Shown here: one piece after another, positions 1 through 12,578 of the stretch | Position numbering within the stretch: the first letter of the stretch is position 1 | Layout of the letters: each line of letters begins with the position of its first letter | DNA from: Drosophila miranda | Taxonomy: Eukaryota; Arthropoda; Insecta; Diptera; Drosophilidae | DNA length: 64,000 nucleotides | Assembly (NCBI RefSeq): GCF_003369915.1 | Contig: NC_046675.1 | Coordinates: 2,666,001-2,730,000 of the forward strand | Reading direction: 5' to 3' | Program-made: the position numbers and the translations under genes | The notes under the pieces: generated by a model | What the model was told of the DNA's origin: nothing | What the model saw: the letters and a program-made list of their open reading frames with translations, nothing else | The model's database searches: none

Positions 1-368
1 ATAATTCTCGTCCTCATGTCCGGCCATTTAAGCTGTCCGCGGGGCGCAGCCAGCAAATTGAATTTCATTGTTATGGCTATGGTAATTAATACACAGGAAC
101 ATACATGAACCAGCGATAGAGCATGCCCCACACACAGATACATATCCTGCTCACACACACACACACAGAGATGCATTATTGGGGAGGCCACTCCGATATG
201 CATATGCATTTCCGCTCTCGATTCGCTCGGAACTCACATCCCCACCGAGTAGAAGCTTATGCATAATTACATCCATATTCAGAACGCTGGCAGCGATTTA
301 AAGGCCAAAGGGGTTAGCCAGTCGGGTCAACGTCAGTCAGCCAAGGCTAAGTCTACTTACACTGGGTC
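1..368. promoter_or_regulatory. Candidate promoter region of tok; short CA repeat
   Basis: No coding sequence is seen. A CA run lies at about 152-167. A TTTAAA element (297-302) is followed about 35 bp later by TCAGTC (333-338), a match to the Drosophila initiator TCAGTY. A sequence fitting the downstream promoter element pattern RGWYVT (GGTCAT, 365-370) lies about 30 bp further on, roughly but not exactly at the required spacing. The layout would suit a promoter for the candidate first tok exon just downstream. This is inference from motifs only. Confidence 0.3.
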
Positions 369-414
369 ATGATACCGATGCTGATGCCGATGCTGGCCAT
401 ATTGCTGGGATTAT
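369..414 (+). CDS. tok: Candidate first coding exon of tolkin (signal peptide)
   Basis: An ATG at 369 opens a short reading frame, MIPMLMPMLAILLGL, then the first base of a Cys codon. It is hydrophobic and would suit a signal peptide core. A GTGAAC donor follows at 415 (weaker than GTRAGT). The exon ends after codon position 1, the phase needed to join the firmly supported exon that starts at 5700 (codon position 2), and the junction then reads ..LLGLC-GGFMGDI. The whole joined CDS becomes 4,050 nt, exactly 1,350 codons. The alternative is that the true first exon lies elsewhere in 1-5690 or left of the window. My recollection that D. melanogaster Tok has about 1,464 residues leaves room for extra N-terminal sequence. 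Confidence 0.42.
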
Positions 415-3400
415 GTGAACCAATATAGATAATTGCCTTTACAGAAAAGGCATTTGAATATTCTTGCAGCTACTCGAAGATAGCTTCATTCCCGTTAACT
501 ATTATTTCCTTGGTTCAATTTAAGCTTTATTTGCAGTTTGATATACTTAATATTTGCATAGAATTTATAAAACTAACAAAAGAAACCAGTATTTACAAAT
601 GGATCTAATCATGTTTATTATTATTGAATAATTAACTCAAAGAAACGTGAATTGAATGAGGCTTTATTTACAGATACACTTTATCAATTTTAAACGAATT
701 TGCTTTGTTTACTTAATCCTTTGTGTAATACACTTATGAGAGATTCTTTAACGTAATTATTAATTTTCACTCCATTTATTTGCAAATTAAATGACCGCCT
801 TTACCTTTCCATAGTTTGTCCTTGACATTGTCCAGAAAGGCAGAACCACATGAAGAATAAAGACAATAAATACGAAACAATTTATCAGAAATATGGAGAG
901 AAATGAAATCGCATCAAATGTTACTGTACTTAAGTTTTAGGATTCGTTTTTGTGATTACAACTGCTCAAAACCCAAACTATAATTAAATTAAACCACTCC
1001 CAGAGACCCAGCACATGAGTATTGTTAACCAATTAGCAGTTTTTTGCGAATCCTTTGCCAATGTTGAACCGAAATCCTTTTTTGCTAGAGAGGCCTTTGC
1101 GTTGTTTAATCGCTTGTGTTTTATTTGAGCACATCCATTTTATTTTATGACAGAGGCCGCAGAGTATTGACAGTCTACACAGAGCGCCAAAGCCATAAAT
1201 AACAGAGAAAAAAAAACAGAAACGAAACAAACACACGGAGAAAAAAGGTGAACGGGGCCGTATCCGAGTGACCCGACTGGACAATGGCAATCAGTTGACG
1301 GTAGGTCAACGGGCCGGGCAGCTCCCTTCAATTATTTGCTTTTGACCCACAAAATGGACGGCGCGGCCGACTCCTCTGATGCGTAAAGTGTGGCAACTGT
1401 TGGGGTTTTGTGTTGTTTTCTGCTGTTTTTGTTGTATCACACGTATAAAGCGTTGCCCAAAGCGAATAATCAGTAGTGCCACAGGAGGCGGGAAGGAGTG
1501 GTTTTATTTTTTTTTTGTTTTTAATTAAACCCACAGTCGCAGAGTCACAGAGCCGGCACTGGAGCGCTGCCTGCGGAGGAGGGATGCGATGCTCATAAAG
1601 TGGGCAGCCCTTGTTGCCACATTACGCATACGCCACATGGCTCGAAAGCGGAAATGGGGCCCCGGATAAAGTGGCAACTGCAACAAGGCAAATGTGCTGA
1701 ACATTTTTGTGGCCGCCATAAAAGGGTACGCTGCCGGACTTGGCCTCGCACCCGGATACCTAACCAGATCTCATTCTAAAATGGCACGTTTTGTGCGTCA
1801 GTTCGTTAGTGTGAATGATGTGGAACAAGTGGAGGGGAAGAGGAGCTCTGGCGTGCCAGGACATGATGCTGTCTGTGGAGGAGGCGACGCTCAAAAATTT
1901 AATTACTTTCACTTGTGCGAACTGTTTGTCTGCCAGTCAGCCGTAGACGGAGACGAAAACGGAGAGGGGCACGGACGTGGGCGGGCAGCCTGGCAGCCGG
2001 ACAGGCGGACAGCCAAAGGCATTTAACGTAAATGTAATGAAATTGCAGACGGACTGGACTGCGCCTTGAACTGTTTGTGCTACGCACATTGGACGGTTTC
2101 CGTTTCCATTTCCATTTCCATTGCTGGCTCTACTTCTGGTCTCGGCTACCCGGGCTGTTAGCACTTCATGTGGGTGGAAAATCCCCGCTTAGCCCAGGAC
2201 GAGACGGGCTCTTGCCTGTCCTCTTGCCGGCTTCGTGACGCATTATGCGGCAAGTTTTCTCGCCTGCTATACTTCGCAGAGTGCATCGTCTTTTTATTGC
2301 TGCCACTTTTCATTCGCTTTTTCATTTTTAGAATTCCACTCGCAGTTCCCTCTCTCCAGTCCACGTTCATATTTCTAAGCCAGTGTTAGCGGGATTAAAT
2401 GCCAACTGGGAGCGTATTTTGCTTGGGTGCCTTTTGCCCGGACCCGCGCTAAACTCTGGCAACTTTGGCTTTATGCTCAGTCTGCGGCTCCCCTGCACGA
2501 TGTGAATGTACAAATCAATCATACGCCATGTGGGGCGTGCGCGAGTGGCAGTGTTTTAAATTTAAATTTCATGTATGCACGGGTAACACGCCAGCAACGC
2601 ATACATATATGTATTTTTAATCCACAACGGAACGGAGCACACGTGCTCGCAATGCTGTACAGATTTTCCGATTGTAGACACACGCACACACACACACACA
2701 CACTCGGATGTATGTAAATATTTAAGCAATTCTGGAAATTTGTTTGACTGCAAATCAAATGTAAACAAGATATTCTTTCAAAGTCGACACGTTGCAATTG
2801 CAGCAAAAACAAAGAGCCAAGAATAGAGAACAGAGAGCAGTCTGATGGGGATAGAGGTGTTCAGAGAATCATTCTGAGCGGGAGAGATGGAATAATAAAG
2901 ATCTCAATGAGATGAAGTGTGTAACCCAAAGCCCAGAATGTGATGAGTATTCTGTTTGAAATGGTATTCTATGTGCTGGCTGAATGCTGCAAGGCATTCA
3001 TTTATGATTCATCACACAAACTCACCACATCACCGATCCCCAGGCCAGGCGACAGCAGAGGTCTGCCGGTTGCTCAAATTAATGCATTCTGATCTGTGAC
3101 TCGACGTTCTGATTGCCTGCCTCATTGCCCCATTGCCCCTCAACCTGTTATTTTGTGGGTGTCTGGAAGCTGGGGGCTGCGCCCTGGCTGCTGCGCACTG
3201 GCTGCTGGGTGTCTTGTCATCCCACATACGGAGCTCAATATTGAATTTCATAGTTGAACCCCAGCTTCCGCTTCCTGTTCCTTGAGTGCAGTGGCAGTGC
3301 CACTGGCAGTCACAGTTTGGCTACGGTGCGTATGATTGACATTGATTGGAGCAAAGCAAAAGCAAAAGCAAACTGTGGTCTGGTGTTCCCTTTTTTTCCC

Positions 3401-5699
3401 CCGGTCTCTCCACGTGTCTGAGTGACTGTGCACAATGATTGCCATGCCTTGCTGCACTCCCAGGAACTAAATCAGAAAACGTTTGCTGCTTGATAAATAT
3501 GTAATTTGCTATTTCCACAAAACCACACGCAGCTGAAAGGCAAAGGGCCAAGGGCAACAGTTCCAAAACCCACACGAATAGCCAGCTCCTATGCATACGG
3601 GGGCTAGTACAGTGAGTACAAAACTGCAGCAAAAATGAAACAGTTCTTTTGGGATTCTTGGAGCATGCTTCTTGTGTAATCCTGTAATAAATCTGAATAC
3701 AGCAGATATGTTGGGTTTCTATTAGAATTCGGATCTGTTTTCATTGCAGCACGTCAAATAGCGAATTACTCCAGTAACTCAACAGCTCTTTGACTCCCTC
3801 TAAGACAATCATTGTCTGCGAAGCAATTTCCATATCGCTCTTTCCAACTTTCTTGTAGCATTGGTACTCGCTCTTCATTTGGTCCCTTTTGATCCTTTCT
3901 GAGCGAGTCGTCTCTCTCACTAACACCTAAAACCATCACAGGCAGAGGATAATATGAAACAGTACAGCTCAGAATACAGTGTGAATAATATAAGCATCCG
4001 ACACACACAATCGGTTGATCAACTCAAAAGCTAAAACATTCAATCTATTTATCCGACAAATTGACTAAAAATCTTAATTTTCGATTTTGTTGCACTTCCA
4101 AATGACCACCAAGGGGATCAGAAGTGTAATTTCTTATCTTCCTGCACTACCTGGCAGCTCAGTCGTTATTATTATTAGGATTCCAGTCTCAATGATTTTC
4201 TAGTGCAGCACAAATTCAATATTTTATCTGCGATTGCCCTCTGGGATCTCCAGTCAATTGGCATGCGTAGCTGGTGTCAGTAGTTTTATGGCTTGGCTTG
4301 GCTCTCCCCCAAGCACTGACCCAGTTTAGTTACAAGTTGGCCCAGCTCCACCTCCACCTCCAGCTCCACCTCCAGCCCGTGTGGCAGTTGGAAGCTAAAA
4401 GATTATTGGTTGTGTGCGACAGCATTTTTGATAATCAAATTGCCAGCTACCACATCGGCATCTGCATCTCAGATGATCAGAGGAGGAGCAGGAGGAGGAG
4501 GAGGCATTACGGCTCCGTCTGAGATGAGGCAACTGGCAAAAGGGGGCGGGGCGGAAGCAAGTGCACTGGGAATGGCAATGCCGGAATGTGGGACACGTTG
4601 AGCGGCCTTCAGAAGTCAAAAAGCGTGAACACTAACGCCGCCCTGTCATACCCTGGCCGGGCTGGTGGAGCCGGTATCCACTTGAGCAGACCTCACTGTG
4701 CCCGCCGTGTAAATACCAGTAGCATAAATGCAATTATATTTTATTTTATTTATGTTTAAATTAAGCCCTGCTCTCGGGCCAGAAGCATCTGCACTCAGAC
4801 GGTCTTCATAAGCAAATAGGTTTCTCTATCCGTAGTTCGTATCTGTGTCATAGTTTTGTTTAGGTTGAAAATGTTTTGGCAAATGCTAACTAAACATTGA
4901 TGTGTGTGTGTGCTGATAAAAAGAGCTCAGAGTGGCTGTCTATCCTCCGTCTTCTTCCCTTAGCTGGACGGAAAGACTACTGAAAGAGTCTCTTAAATTC
5001 GGTCTTAATCTAGTGCCCTTTTAATTTGTATCTCTTTTAATTCCGTGTTTTTTTCATTTTTTGCAATGTGCAAACGCACTTAATTAATTTTGTTTAACAT
5101 GTCGGAGGCAGGCAGGGCAACAGTTTCATATTTTGCTTGTTAACTGTTATCGTAGCTGCCGGCCAATGGACACATGTGGGCCCTGCAACACACTGGACTC
5201 AGACAAACAGGCACACCCGCACACTTGTAATTCCCGCTTCCCGTCATATTCGCATTCACATTGCGTATACGCCGCGTGGAATGAGCACGTTTGGGCAAAC
5301 AAAAGCATCACTTGGTCAGTTGTTCGCCTGTCCACTGATGCACTGATTAAATGGAAATGCAGACCGTGTCTATCCAGCCGCCCGGCGAAATAACTGTCAG
5401 AGTCACTCCCTGCTTCGGCCCGCTGTCAGGGTAAATTATAAATTGCCAGCAAGGAGCATCGTCCTGGCGTCGGGCTAACTAACCAACCAACCAACAGCCA
5501 ACCAACTGAATTCGACTGAGTGCCCCAGCAGCCCCATGAAATTTCAATTAAAATAAAAATGTATGCTCTTTTCGCCTTGCTGCTTATAATTAAAAACGAT
5601 TTGCAATTTATGGAAGCTGCGTTAAAGTAGCCGGATAAAATAGTAATTCCCTTCATTTAAAGCGGACTTTCACGAATATGCTTATCTGTGTCGCTGCAG
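415..5699 (+). other. Presumed tok intron 1 or upstream region; no gene seen
   Basis: This 5.3-kb stretch has AT-rich segments and simple repeats (a CA run at 2677-2703, GGAGGAG near 4480-4505). All its open frames look like chance: they start at GTG/TTG, are of low complexity, or lack splice context. A kappaB/Dorsal-like sequence, GGGGATTTTCC on the minus strand, lies at 2176-2186. The stretch ends in a usable acceptor (ctgcag, 5694-5699). If the exon at 369 is right, this is the first tok intron and may carry enhancers; otherwise it is 5' flanking DNA. Confidence 0.4.
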
Positions 5700-8600
5700 G
5701 TGGTTTCATGGGTGACATCGCCCTGCCAGACGGAGACTCGGGTCCTGTGGTGGCCCATACACCCATCGACGACGAGGAACAGGAGCGGGAGGAGGTGGAG
5801 CAGCTGCTGGCCGATGCACCCGCTCCCGGGAGGCCAGATCCACTCCCAGTCAAATACAATGCCACCTTTCAGTTGGATCTGGAGAAGCTCAAGCAGGAGG
5901 TCTATCACGAGGGTCTGCAGGTGGAGGAGGAGGGACTCACCGACATCATACGCAAAAAGACCAAGCTCCCGAGCATGGGTCCGGTGAACCTAACGGCAGG
6001 ACAGAGCCAGACACAGGTTAGTACCGGCATAACTAATATTTTGCAGGTGATTTACTCACCGAGTCCCATCCCCCCTCTCCCCGAGCAGAGTGCCAATGAA
6101 CCGGTGAAGCCCGGGTCGGAGTCCCCCTCCGATTTTGCCCAGCCCGGCAGCTACAAGAACGAGGTCATCTCGCCGGCCGAGACCCAACGACACAGCACTG
6201 GCCTGAAGCCAGCCAGACTGACGCTGGCCGAGATGAGCCTGAAGGGCACCAACAAGACGACACAGACAGCCCTGCATCGCAATGTGGATGCCCGCAAGAT
6301 TCAGTCGGACAACAAGGACATCGAAGACGATTCGGGTAACAATTTTGTGGCCGAGCGGCGCCAGACCCACATTCTACCCACCTCCCTGCCCGAGCAGCGC
6401 TCCACGCTGCCCAATGTCTACAGCAATGCGGGGGGCAATGGCATGCAGCTGGACGATGAGGTGGACTTCCTGCATGCCCGCGGCGTGGTCCGACGGCGGC
6501 ACAGACGAGGACCCAAGCAGCGGTGAGTAGGAACAGCTCGAGGAGATTCCCTAGATCCTATCCATTCCATCTCCCTGACCACAGACGCACCAGCCATCAC
6601 TCTGAATACGAAACGAAAGTGCAGCGTTTGCGCGACGAACTGAACCGGCCACTGGGCAAGGGACACCATCGGCAGCGGCAGCAGCAGCAGCGCCAGCATC
6701 ACCACCAGAGTCATCATCATAAGAAGCACCGTTCGCATCGTCAGCACCGTCGACGAGGCCAGACGCCTCCTCAAAACGTGCATCGTTCCCTGCCAGGATT
6801 TAATCAATCGGCACAGGCAGTGATTCCCAAGGCTGCTGCAGATGGGCAGCAGCAGTCCCCGCTTGAAATGGATTTACCAAAAGCGGAGTAAGTTTTGAAT
6901 CCCTCCTTTTGCCATGGCAGCCACTGCCACTGCCACCGCCACCGCCACATCCGTTTCCGTTGCCATTTCCTGGCCCACTGTAAATTGCTGGCCATTTTCA
7001 TTCAGAGGTTTTTTTTCGGCGTAAACTTTAAACAAACAGCAGCCATTTTGGCAACTCCCACAACCACACCCACAAAGCCGGGCTGTGCTCACTGTGTGTG
7101 CGTGTGCTAGTGCATGTGAAAAGTTATGAATTTTAATAGAAATTCGCGCGGCAGAAGTTGAGTACAGAAACAACAGGGAAAAATGCATGGAAAACTGTTG
7201 GCAATTAAAATTACGCATACGCCACGTGAAAACTTTTGCCAGCCCAACTATAGCGTCTATCTTCCGCTCTGTCTCTCCATCACCATCATTCAGCAGCTCG
7301 TTCAGCCAGAAGGATGAGGAGGAGGAGGAGCTGCAGCAACGGCATCGCGTTGCCCGTGCTGTCACCGCAAAAAAGGAACGCATCTGGGACTACGGCGTGA
7401 TTCCGTATGAGATCGATGGCAACTTCAGCGGCCTGCACAAGGCCCTCTTCAAGCAGGCCATGCGGCACTGGGAGAACTCCACGTGCATCAAGTTCGTGGA
7501 ACGCAACCCGGAGATACATCCCAACTATATAGTTTTTACTGTGCGCAGCTGCGGGTGAGTTTTTCGGGGATCTATCTGTCGCACAGAGTGAGTAATCCTT
7601 TCCGGGCTTTTGCAGCTGCTGCTCGTTTGTGGGAAAACGCGGCAATGGCGCCCAGGCCATCTCCATTGGCAGGAACTGCGACAAGTTCGGCATTGTGGTG
7701 CACGAGCTGGGTCATGTGGTGGGCTTCTGGCACGAGCACACCCGTCCCGACAGGGAGAAGCATGTGGTGATCGAGCACAACAACATAATGAAGGGTCAGG
7801 ACTACAATTTCAATATGCTATCACCGGATGAAGTGGACTCCCTGGGCATGGCCTATGACTACGATTCCATCATGCACTATGCCAGGAACACCTTCTCGAA
7901 GGGCATCTATCTGGACACCATTCTGCCCATCGAGATGAAGGGTCGCAAGCGGCCCGAGATAGGTCAGCGGCTGCGACTCAGCCAGGGCGACATTTCGCAG
8001 GCAAATCTGCTCTACAGATGCCCCAAATGCGGTCGCACCTTCCAGGAGAGCACGGGAATCTTTGCCACCCCCGCCTACTACACGGCCGGAGCACTGACCA
8101 ACGAGACGGAGCACTGCGAGTGGCGGATAACGGCCACGCATGGAGAACGCGTGGTCCTCAAGCTGGAGAATATGGTAAGATAATCATTGCATACACCATG
8201 AGGGGGAGAAACTATCTCCTGTCTTTGCCCCCTAGAACATCTTCAAGTCGAACAATTGCGAAACGGACTACCTGGAGATACGAGATGGCTACTATGTCAA
8301 GTCCCCACTCATCGGTCGCTTCTGTGGCAAGGTGGCCAACGATGTCATTCGCACCGTTTCCAGTCGCATGCTGCTCACCTATGTCAACTCCCACCGCAGC
8401 GAGGGCTATCGGGGCTTCAAGGCAGAGTTTGATGGTGAGTAGGGGAAAGCTAATGGAGCCCACTCCGAACCAACTGATGACACTTGTTGTGACGTTGCTC
8501 TAGTTGTGTGCGGCGGCGAGTTGTCGGTGGACGACGCCGAGGGGCGACTGGAGTCGCCCAACTATCCGCTGGACTATCTGCCCAACAAGGAATGCGTGTG

Positions 8601-10761
8601 GAAAATCACCGTGCCCAAGGGCTATCAAGTGGCGCTGAAATTCCAGTCGTTCGAGGTGGAGAACCATGACAGCTGTGTCTACGACTATGTGGAGGTCCGC
8701 GATGGTCCTGCACAAGATTCGCAACTAATTGGCGTTTTCTGTGGCTACAAGCCGCCGCCAAACATGAAGTAAGTGCCCTCGTCCATCCACCCTTGTTCTC
8801 TACTCTCTTCTGGCTGGCATTAAGCTAGCTCCATCGCCGTTCCATTGAAACCAACTTTGCTTTGTTCGGCGTCGCTTTCAGGTCAAGTGGCAATTCGATG
8901 TACGTGAAATTCGTGTCGGACACATCGGTGCAGAAGGCGGGCTTCTCGGCCGTGTTCATGAAGGAGGTGGACGAGTGCGAGACACAGAACCATGGATGCG
9001 AGCACGAGTGCATCAACACGCTGGGAGGCTACGAGTGCGGCTGCCACATCGGGTTCGAGCTGCACAGCGACAAGAAGCACTGCGAAGGTGGGTACTATCC
9101 TGCCGGTTCTAGACAGTCATTGTCATCGGGCTGCCCCATAATGACCTTATCTGCATTCCGCTGCTTTTCCTCTTCATTCCAGATGCCTGCGGCGGTGTCA
9201 TCGACTATCCGAACGGAACCATCAACTCGCCCTCCTTCCCCGAAATGTACCCCATACTGAAAGAGTGTGTCTGGGAAATAGTGGCGCCGCCAAAGCACAA
9301 AATCTCGCTGAATTTCACCCACTTCGACCTGGAGGGAACAGCGGCCCAGCAGTCAGACTGCGGATATGATTCGGTGACTATCTACTCAAAGTTCACCGAC
9401 AATCGAGTGAAGCGCATTGGCACCTACTGCGGGAGTGCCATCCCGCCCACGGCCACCTCCGACAGCAATGCGCTGCGCGTGGAATTCCATTCGGACAAGT
9501 CCATACAGCGGTCCGGCTTTGCCGCCGTGTTCTTCACGGACATCGACGAGTGTGCCGTGAACAACGGGGGCTGTCAGCACGAGTGCCGGAACACCATTGG
9601 CTCCTACATTTGCCTCTGCCACAACGGATACTCGCTGCACGAGAACGGACACGACTGCAAGGAGGGGGAGTGCAAGTACGAGATATCCGCCTCCTTCGGC
9701 ACCATCTACAGCCCCAACTATCCGGACTCGTATCCCCCCAACGCGGACTGTGTGTGGCACTTTATAACCACGCCGGGGCATCGCATCAAGCTGATATTCA
9801 ACGAGTTCAACATTGAGTCGCATCAGGTGGGTGCAGCATTTCTGCCAACGGAGAGGATCCCACTAATTGGAATGCACTTTCAGGAATGCACCTACGACAA
9901 CGTGGCCATCTACGATGGGGAGTCGGAGGCCAGCTCGGTGCTGGGACGCTTCTGCGGCGACAAGATACCCTTCCCCATCTCTTCCACCACCAACCAGATG
10001 TACATGGTCCTCAAGACGGACAAGAACAAGCAACTGAATGGCTTCATGGCCCTCCACTCGACTTGTAAGTGGGATCACTGCAGCTGTATCTGTATCTGCT
10101 ACAAGGATTACGTCATCTTTTTGTCTCTGCTTCAGCTTGTGGAGGCTTCCTGCGCGCCACCACCCATGTCCAGCAGTTCTACTCCCATGCCCGCTTCGGC
10201 AACCAGGACTACGACGACAACATGGACTGCGAGTGGACCATTGAGACGCCGCCCAACAGCAATGTTCAGCTGATCTTCCTCACCTTTGACATTGAGAGCA
10301 GCGAGAACTGCACCTACGACTATGTGCAGGTCTTCTCGAACATGGAGGACACCAGCGGACCCATGTACGGACAGTACTGCGGCAGTGTGGTAGGTTCAAC
10401 TGGTCCAATCTAAAGGGAATATGGTAACATCCAATGAATTTTGATTTCATAGCTGCCCCAGGACATCATATCCATGACAAACTCGCTGCTGGTGCGCTTC
10501 AAGACGGACAGTTCGGTGCCCATGAAGGGTTTCTCCGCCTCGTACGTGGCCGTCGATCCGTTCGACAACAGCGACGAGGATGTGGAGAACTCGTACAGCT
10601 CCGAGATGGTCACCCCGTTTCCCGGCTCCCTCAAATCCATCTACATCGAGGACACCGAGGAGACTGACGAGTACGGCGACTTGAGTGGAAACCAGTTAGT
10701 GGTGCTTAACGGTCGTGGTCGCTACAGTCTGCCCACTCGGTACTATCCCTTCGCCACCTAG
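5700..10761 (+). CDS. tok: Tolkin, BMP1/Tolloid-family astacin metalloprotease (11 exons)
   Basis: Exons: 5700-6522, 6585-6887, 7294-7554, 7616-8174, 8236-8434, 8504-8768, 8882-9087, 9183-9826, 9884-10064, 10136-10389, 10453-10761 (TAG). All junctions are GT-AG and in phase. Counting from the candidate start at 369 (1,349 residues): a long acidic then His/Arg/Gln-rich prodomain with basic furin-type stretches (1-420), an astacin protease (about 420-615) with zinc motif [12 protein letters not shown] from residue 507 and Met-turn SIMHY, then CUB1, CUB2 (730), EGF1 [10 protein letters not shown] (848), CUB3 (887), EGF2 [10 protein letters not shown] (1007), CUB4 (1050) and CUB5 (1163). Both EGF modules are of the Ca-binding type. 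The family secretes zinc proteases that process BMP antagonists and matrix proteins. In flies Tok is needed in larval and pupal life and for axon guidance. It is distinguished from tld by its long prodomain and upstream position in the tandem pair. Confidence 0.93.
6017..6046 (+). other. 30-bp intron-like segment inside tok prodomain exon
   Basis: Inside the first well-supported tok exon the sequence reads CAG|GTTAGT, then ACTAAT (a branch-point match), then TTTTGCAG|GT. It has all the intron signals but is only 30 bp, below the usual Drosophila minimum of about 45-50 bp. It is a multiple of three and free of stops, so it is probably translated ([10 protein letters not shown]). It could be a shrunken relic intron or an insertion. 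Confidence 0.45.
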
Positions 10762-12578
10762 ACGCGGTCTGGCACGCACTCGACGCGCTAAAATTCATGA
10801 CAATATATCAAAACGGAATTTATTTAACAAATTTAGGCATATCGTCGCGATCCTGAAGCAAGATTCCTTAGATCTTCCTTTCTCTTTGTCTGTCTTGTCA
10901 GCCCGCCCCTCCCCACGAAGCATAATCACGACCCACAACACAGTGCTAGTTTTTAGGTAATCCAAACAGGTTAGGTTCTAGCATGCCAGGCATATCGCAG
11001 TGAAGTGCAAATTTCAAAAATCATGAAACCTATCATAAGAAATTAAGTCGAACTTATCTTAACTTGAACTTCCCTCCCTAGGCGGAGTGGATGTATCCCA
11101 AACTAAATTGAGGATCGATGTCGATTGGCTTAATCTTCTCTAAATTGGAGAATTGCTTCCATTCTTCGGATTCTTTCTCTAGTGATCTTTCAACTGAATG
11201 TGCAGTCCTCGTTTGCATTTTCAGAGCATTTCTATATCTTCTATATCTGGTATATTTTCATTGTGCCATAGACTCTAGGGGTTTTTTCTTTACCTTAGCT
11301 CTGCAGACGGTTCTGTTTGGCATCTTAGCATAAGTTTAACCGATGGCCAATGTCAAAGCCCAAATGGAAGTTAGGCTAGAACACACACACACACAAACAC
11401 TTACGTACACACACACATATCTTCGGAAGCACCGAACGTGGATGCCCTTGTAGATAGATTTAAAATATGTATTCCTATTGCAGCTCGACGATTTAGTGTT
11501 CCGATTCGGTGGCTTTATTTCGTAGTACTTACTCGTATCATTATGGTTCTGCAGGGGCATAGAGAACTTTACACCTACGATCACACACACATACATATGT
11601 ACAACTCTCTGATATTTGACTCAATTTAATACGTAATTAAATCTATATATATATACAAATACATAATATAAATTCGTATAATATAATTACATAGTAACTA
11701 TGTTTTAAAACCAACATAAAAATGCGTTTGAGATTAAACTCCCCTGAAGAAGGTTCAGATTCGTTGAGGATCCTCAGCTCAACAGATATATGGTATTTTA
11801 TGGCTGCGTTTCCACCTTGTCTTTGCTGTAGGGGCGCCACGAAGATTGAATAGCATTTATTGGTGGAATTACCGAGAAAAGTTTCGTTCATGCGTTTCGG
11901 ATTTATGATCGCCTCATTAATGACCTGCCCTAAAATGCCAGACACACAACACCTGATCCAGAGCCAAAGCCGGCCACAGGTAGGCAGATGGAAAAGAGCC
12001 ACAGCCACAGCCTCAGCCAGAGCCAGCAAGCCAGAGCCAAAAGAGGGACCGGGAGAGGACCGAATACCAGAGCGAGACAATGTCAAGGTGTAGGGATACC
12101 CAAATCAAAACCCATTGAATGCTAACAATCAAGAGAACAGGCAGACAATGGACAATGGACAACCTGAGTTGCCGCTGCGGAGGAGTTTCTGTTGCCTCGG
12201 ACTCGATCTCGGTCTCGGACTCTATATCTGCCTCTTCAGGTTTTGCTCGGAGCGCGGACGGTCGTCGGGCCTCTGTATGTAGTGGTCATGTTCTTGTCGA
12301 TGACGACGACAGATCAGGATCGATTGGGATCGCGTTTTGTTGCCTCTCTCTCTCTCTCTCTCTGTCTCTCCTTGGAAGCTCTCTCTATCTCCCTCTATCT
12401 CTCTTACCTGCCTAATCCGTGGAGCGCGAGCCCGTGTCTGAGAAATAAAATTCGACAATCATCGCTTCCAGTATTTAGTTAGAACTTTGAGCTGGCTTGA
12501 GGCGGTCGTCCGAATCGAATTCAAGGAGAACGAGTGAAAGAGTCAACGATCCTCAGAAAAATTCCTCAAGGGTCAAGA
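10762..12578 (+). promoter_or_regulatory. tok 3' UTR, tok-tld intergenic DNA and tld 5' region
   Basis: No coding sequence is supported. The left part should hold the tok 3' UTR; I could not pick a single poly(A) signal. CA runs lie at 11382-11422 and a CT run at 12344-12370. A G/A-rich run of GAGCC repeats at 11960-12060 precedes the tld leader. In D. melanogaster the tld ventral repression element with Dorsal sites lies just upstream of tld, so it is expected here, but I found no convincing GGGWWWWCCM cluster by eye. The spacer (about 1.8 kb between CDSs) is longer than the roughly 0.7 kb I recall for D. melanogaster. Confidence 0.5.
12344..12370. repeat. CT microsatellite upstream of tld
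   Basis: A nearly perfect CT run about 210 bp upstream of the tld start codon. It has a single G interruption. Confidence 0.8.

Noticed and set aside
4274-4522. Hydrophobic frame as the tok signal-peptide exon
   Set aside because: It begins with GTG rather than ATG, and no phase-compatible donor was identified.
6418-6807. Long minus-strand frames opposite tok, tld and asp exons (for example 13781-14203, 19977-20843, 20955-21653)
   Set aside because: They are antisense shadows of G/C-ending codons in real exons, with implausible composition and no introns or starts of their own.
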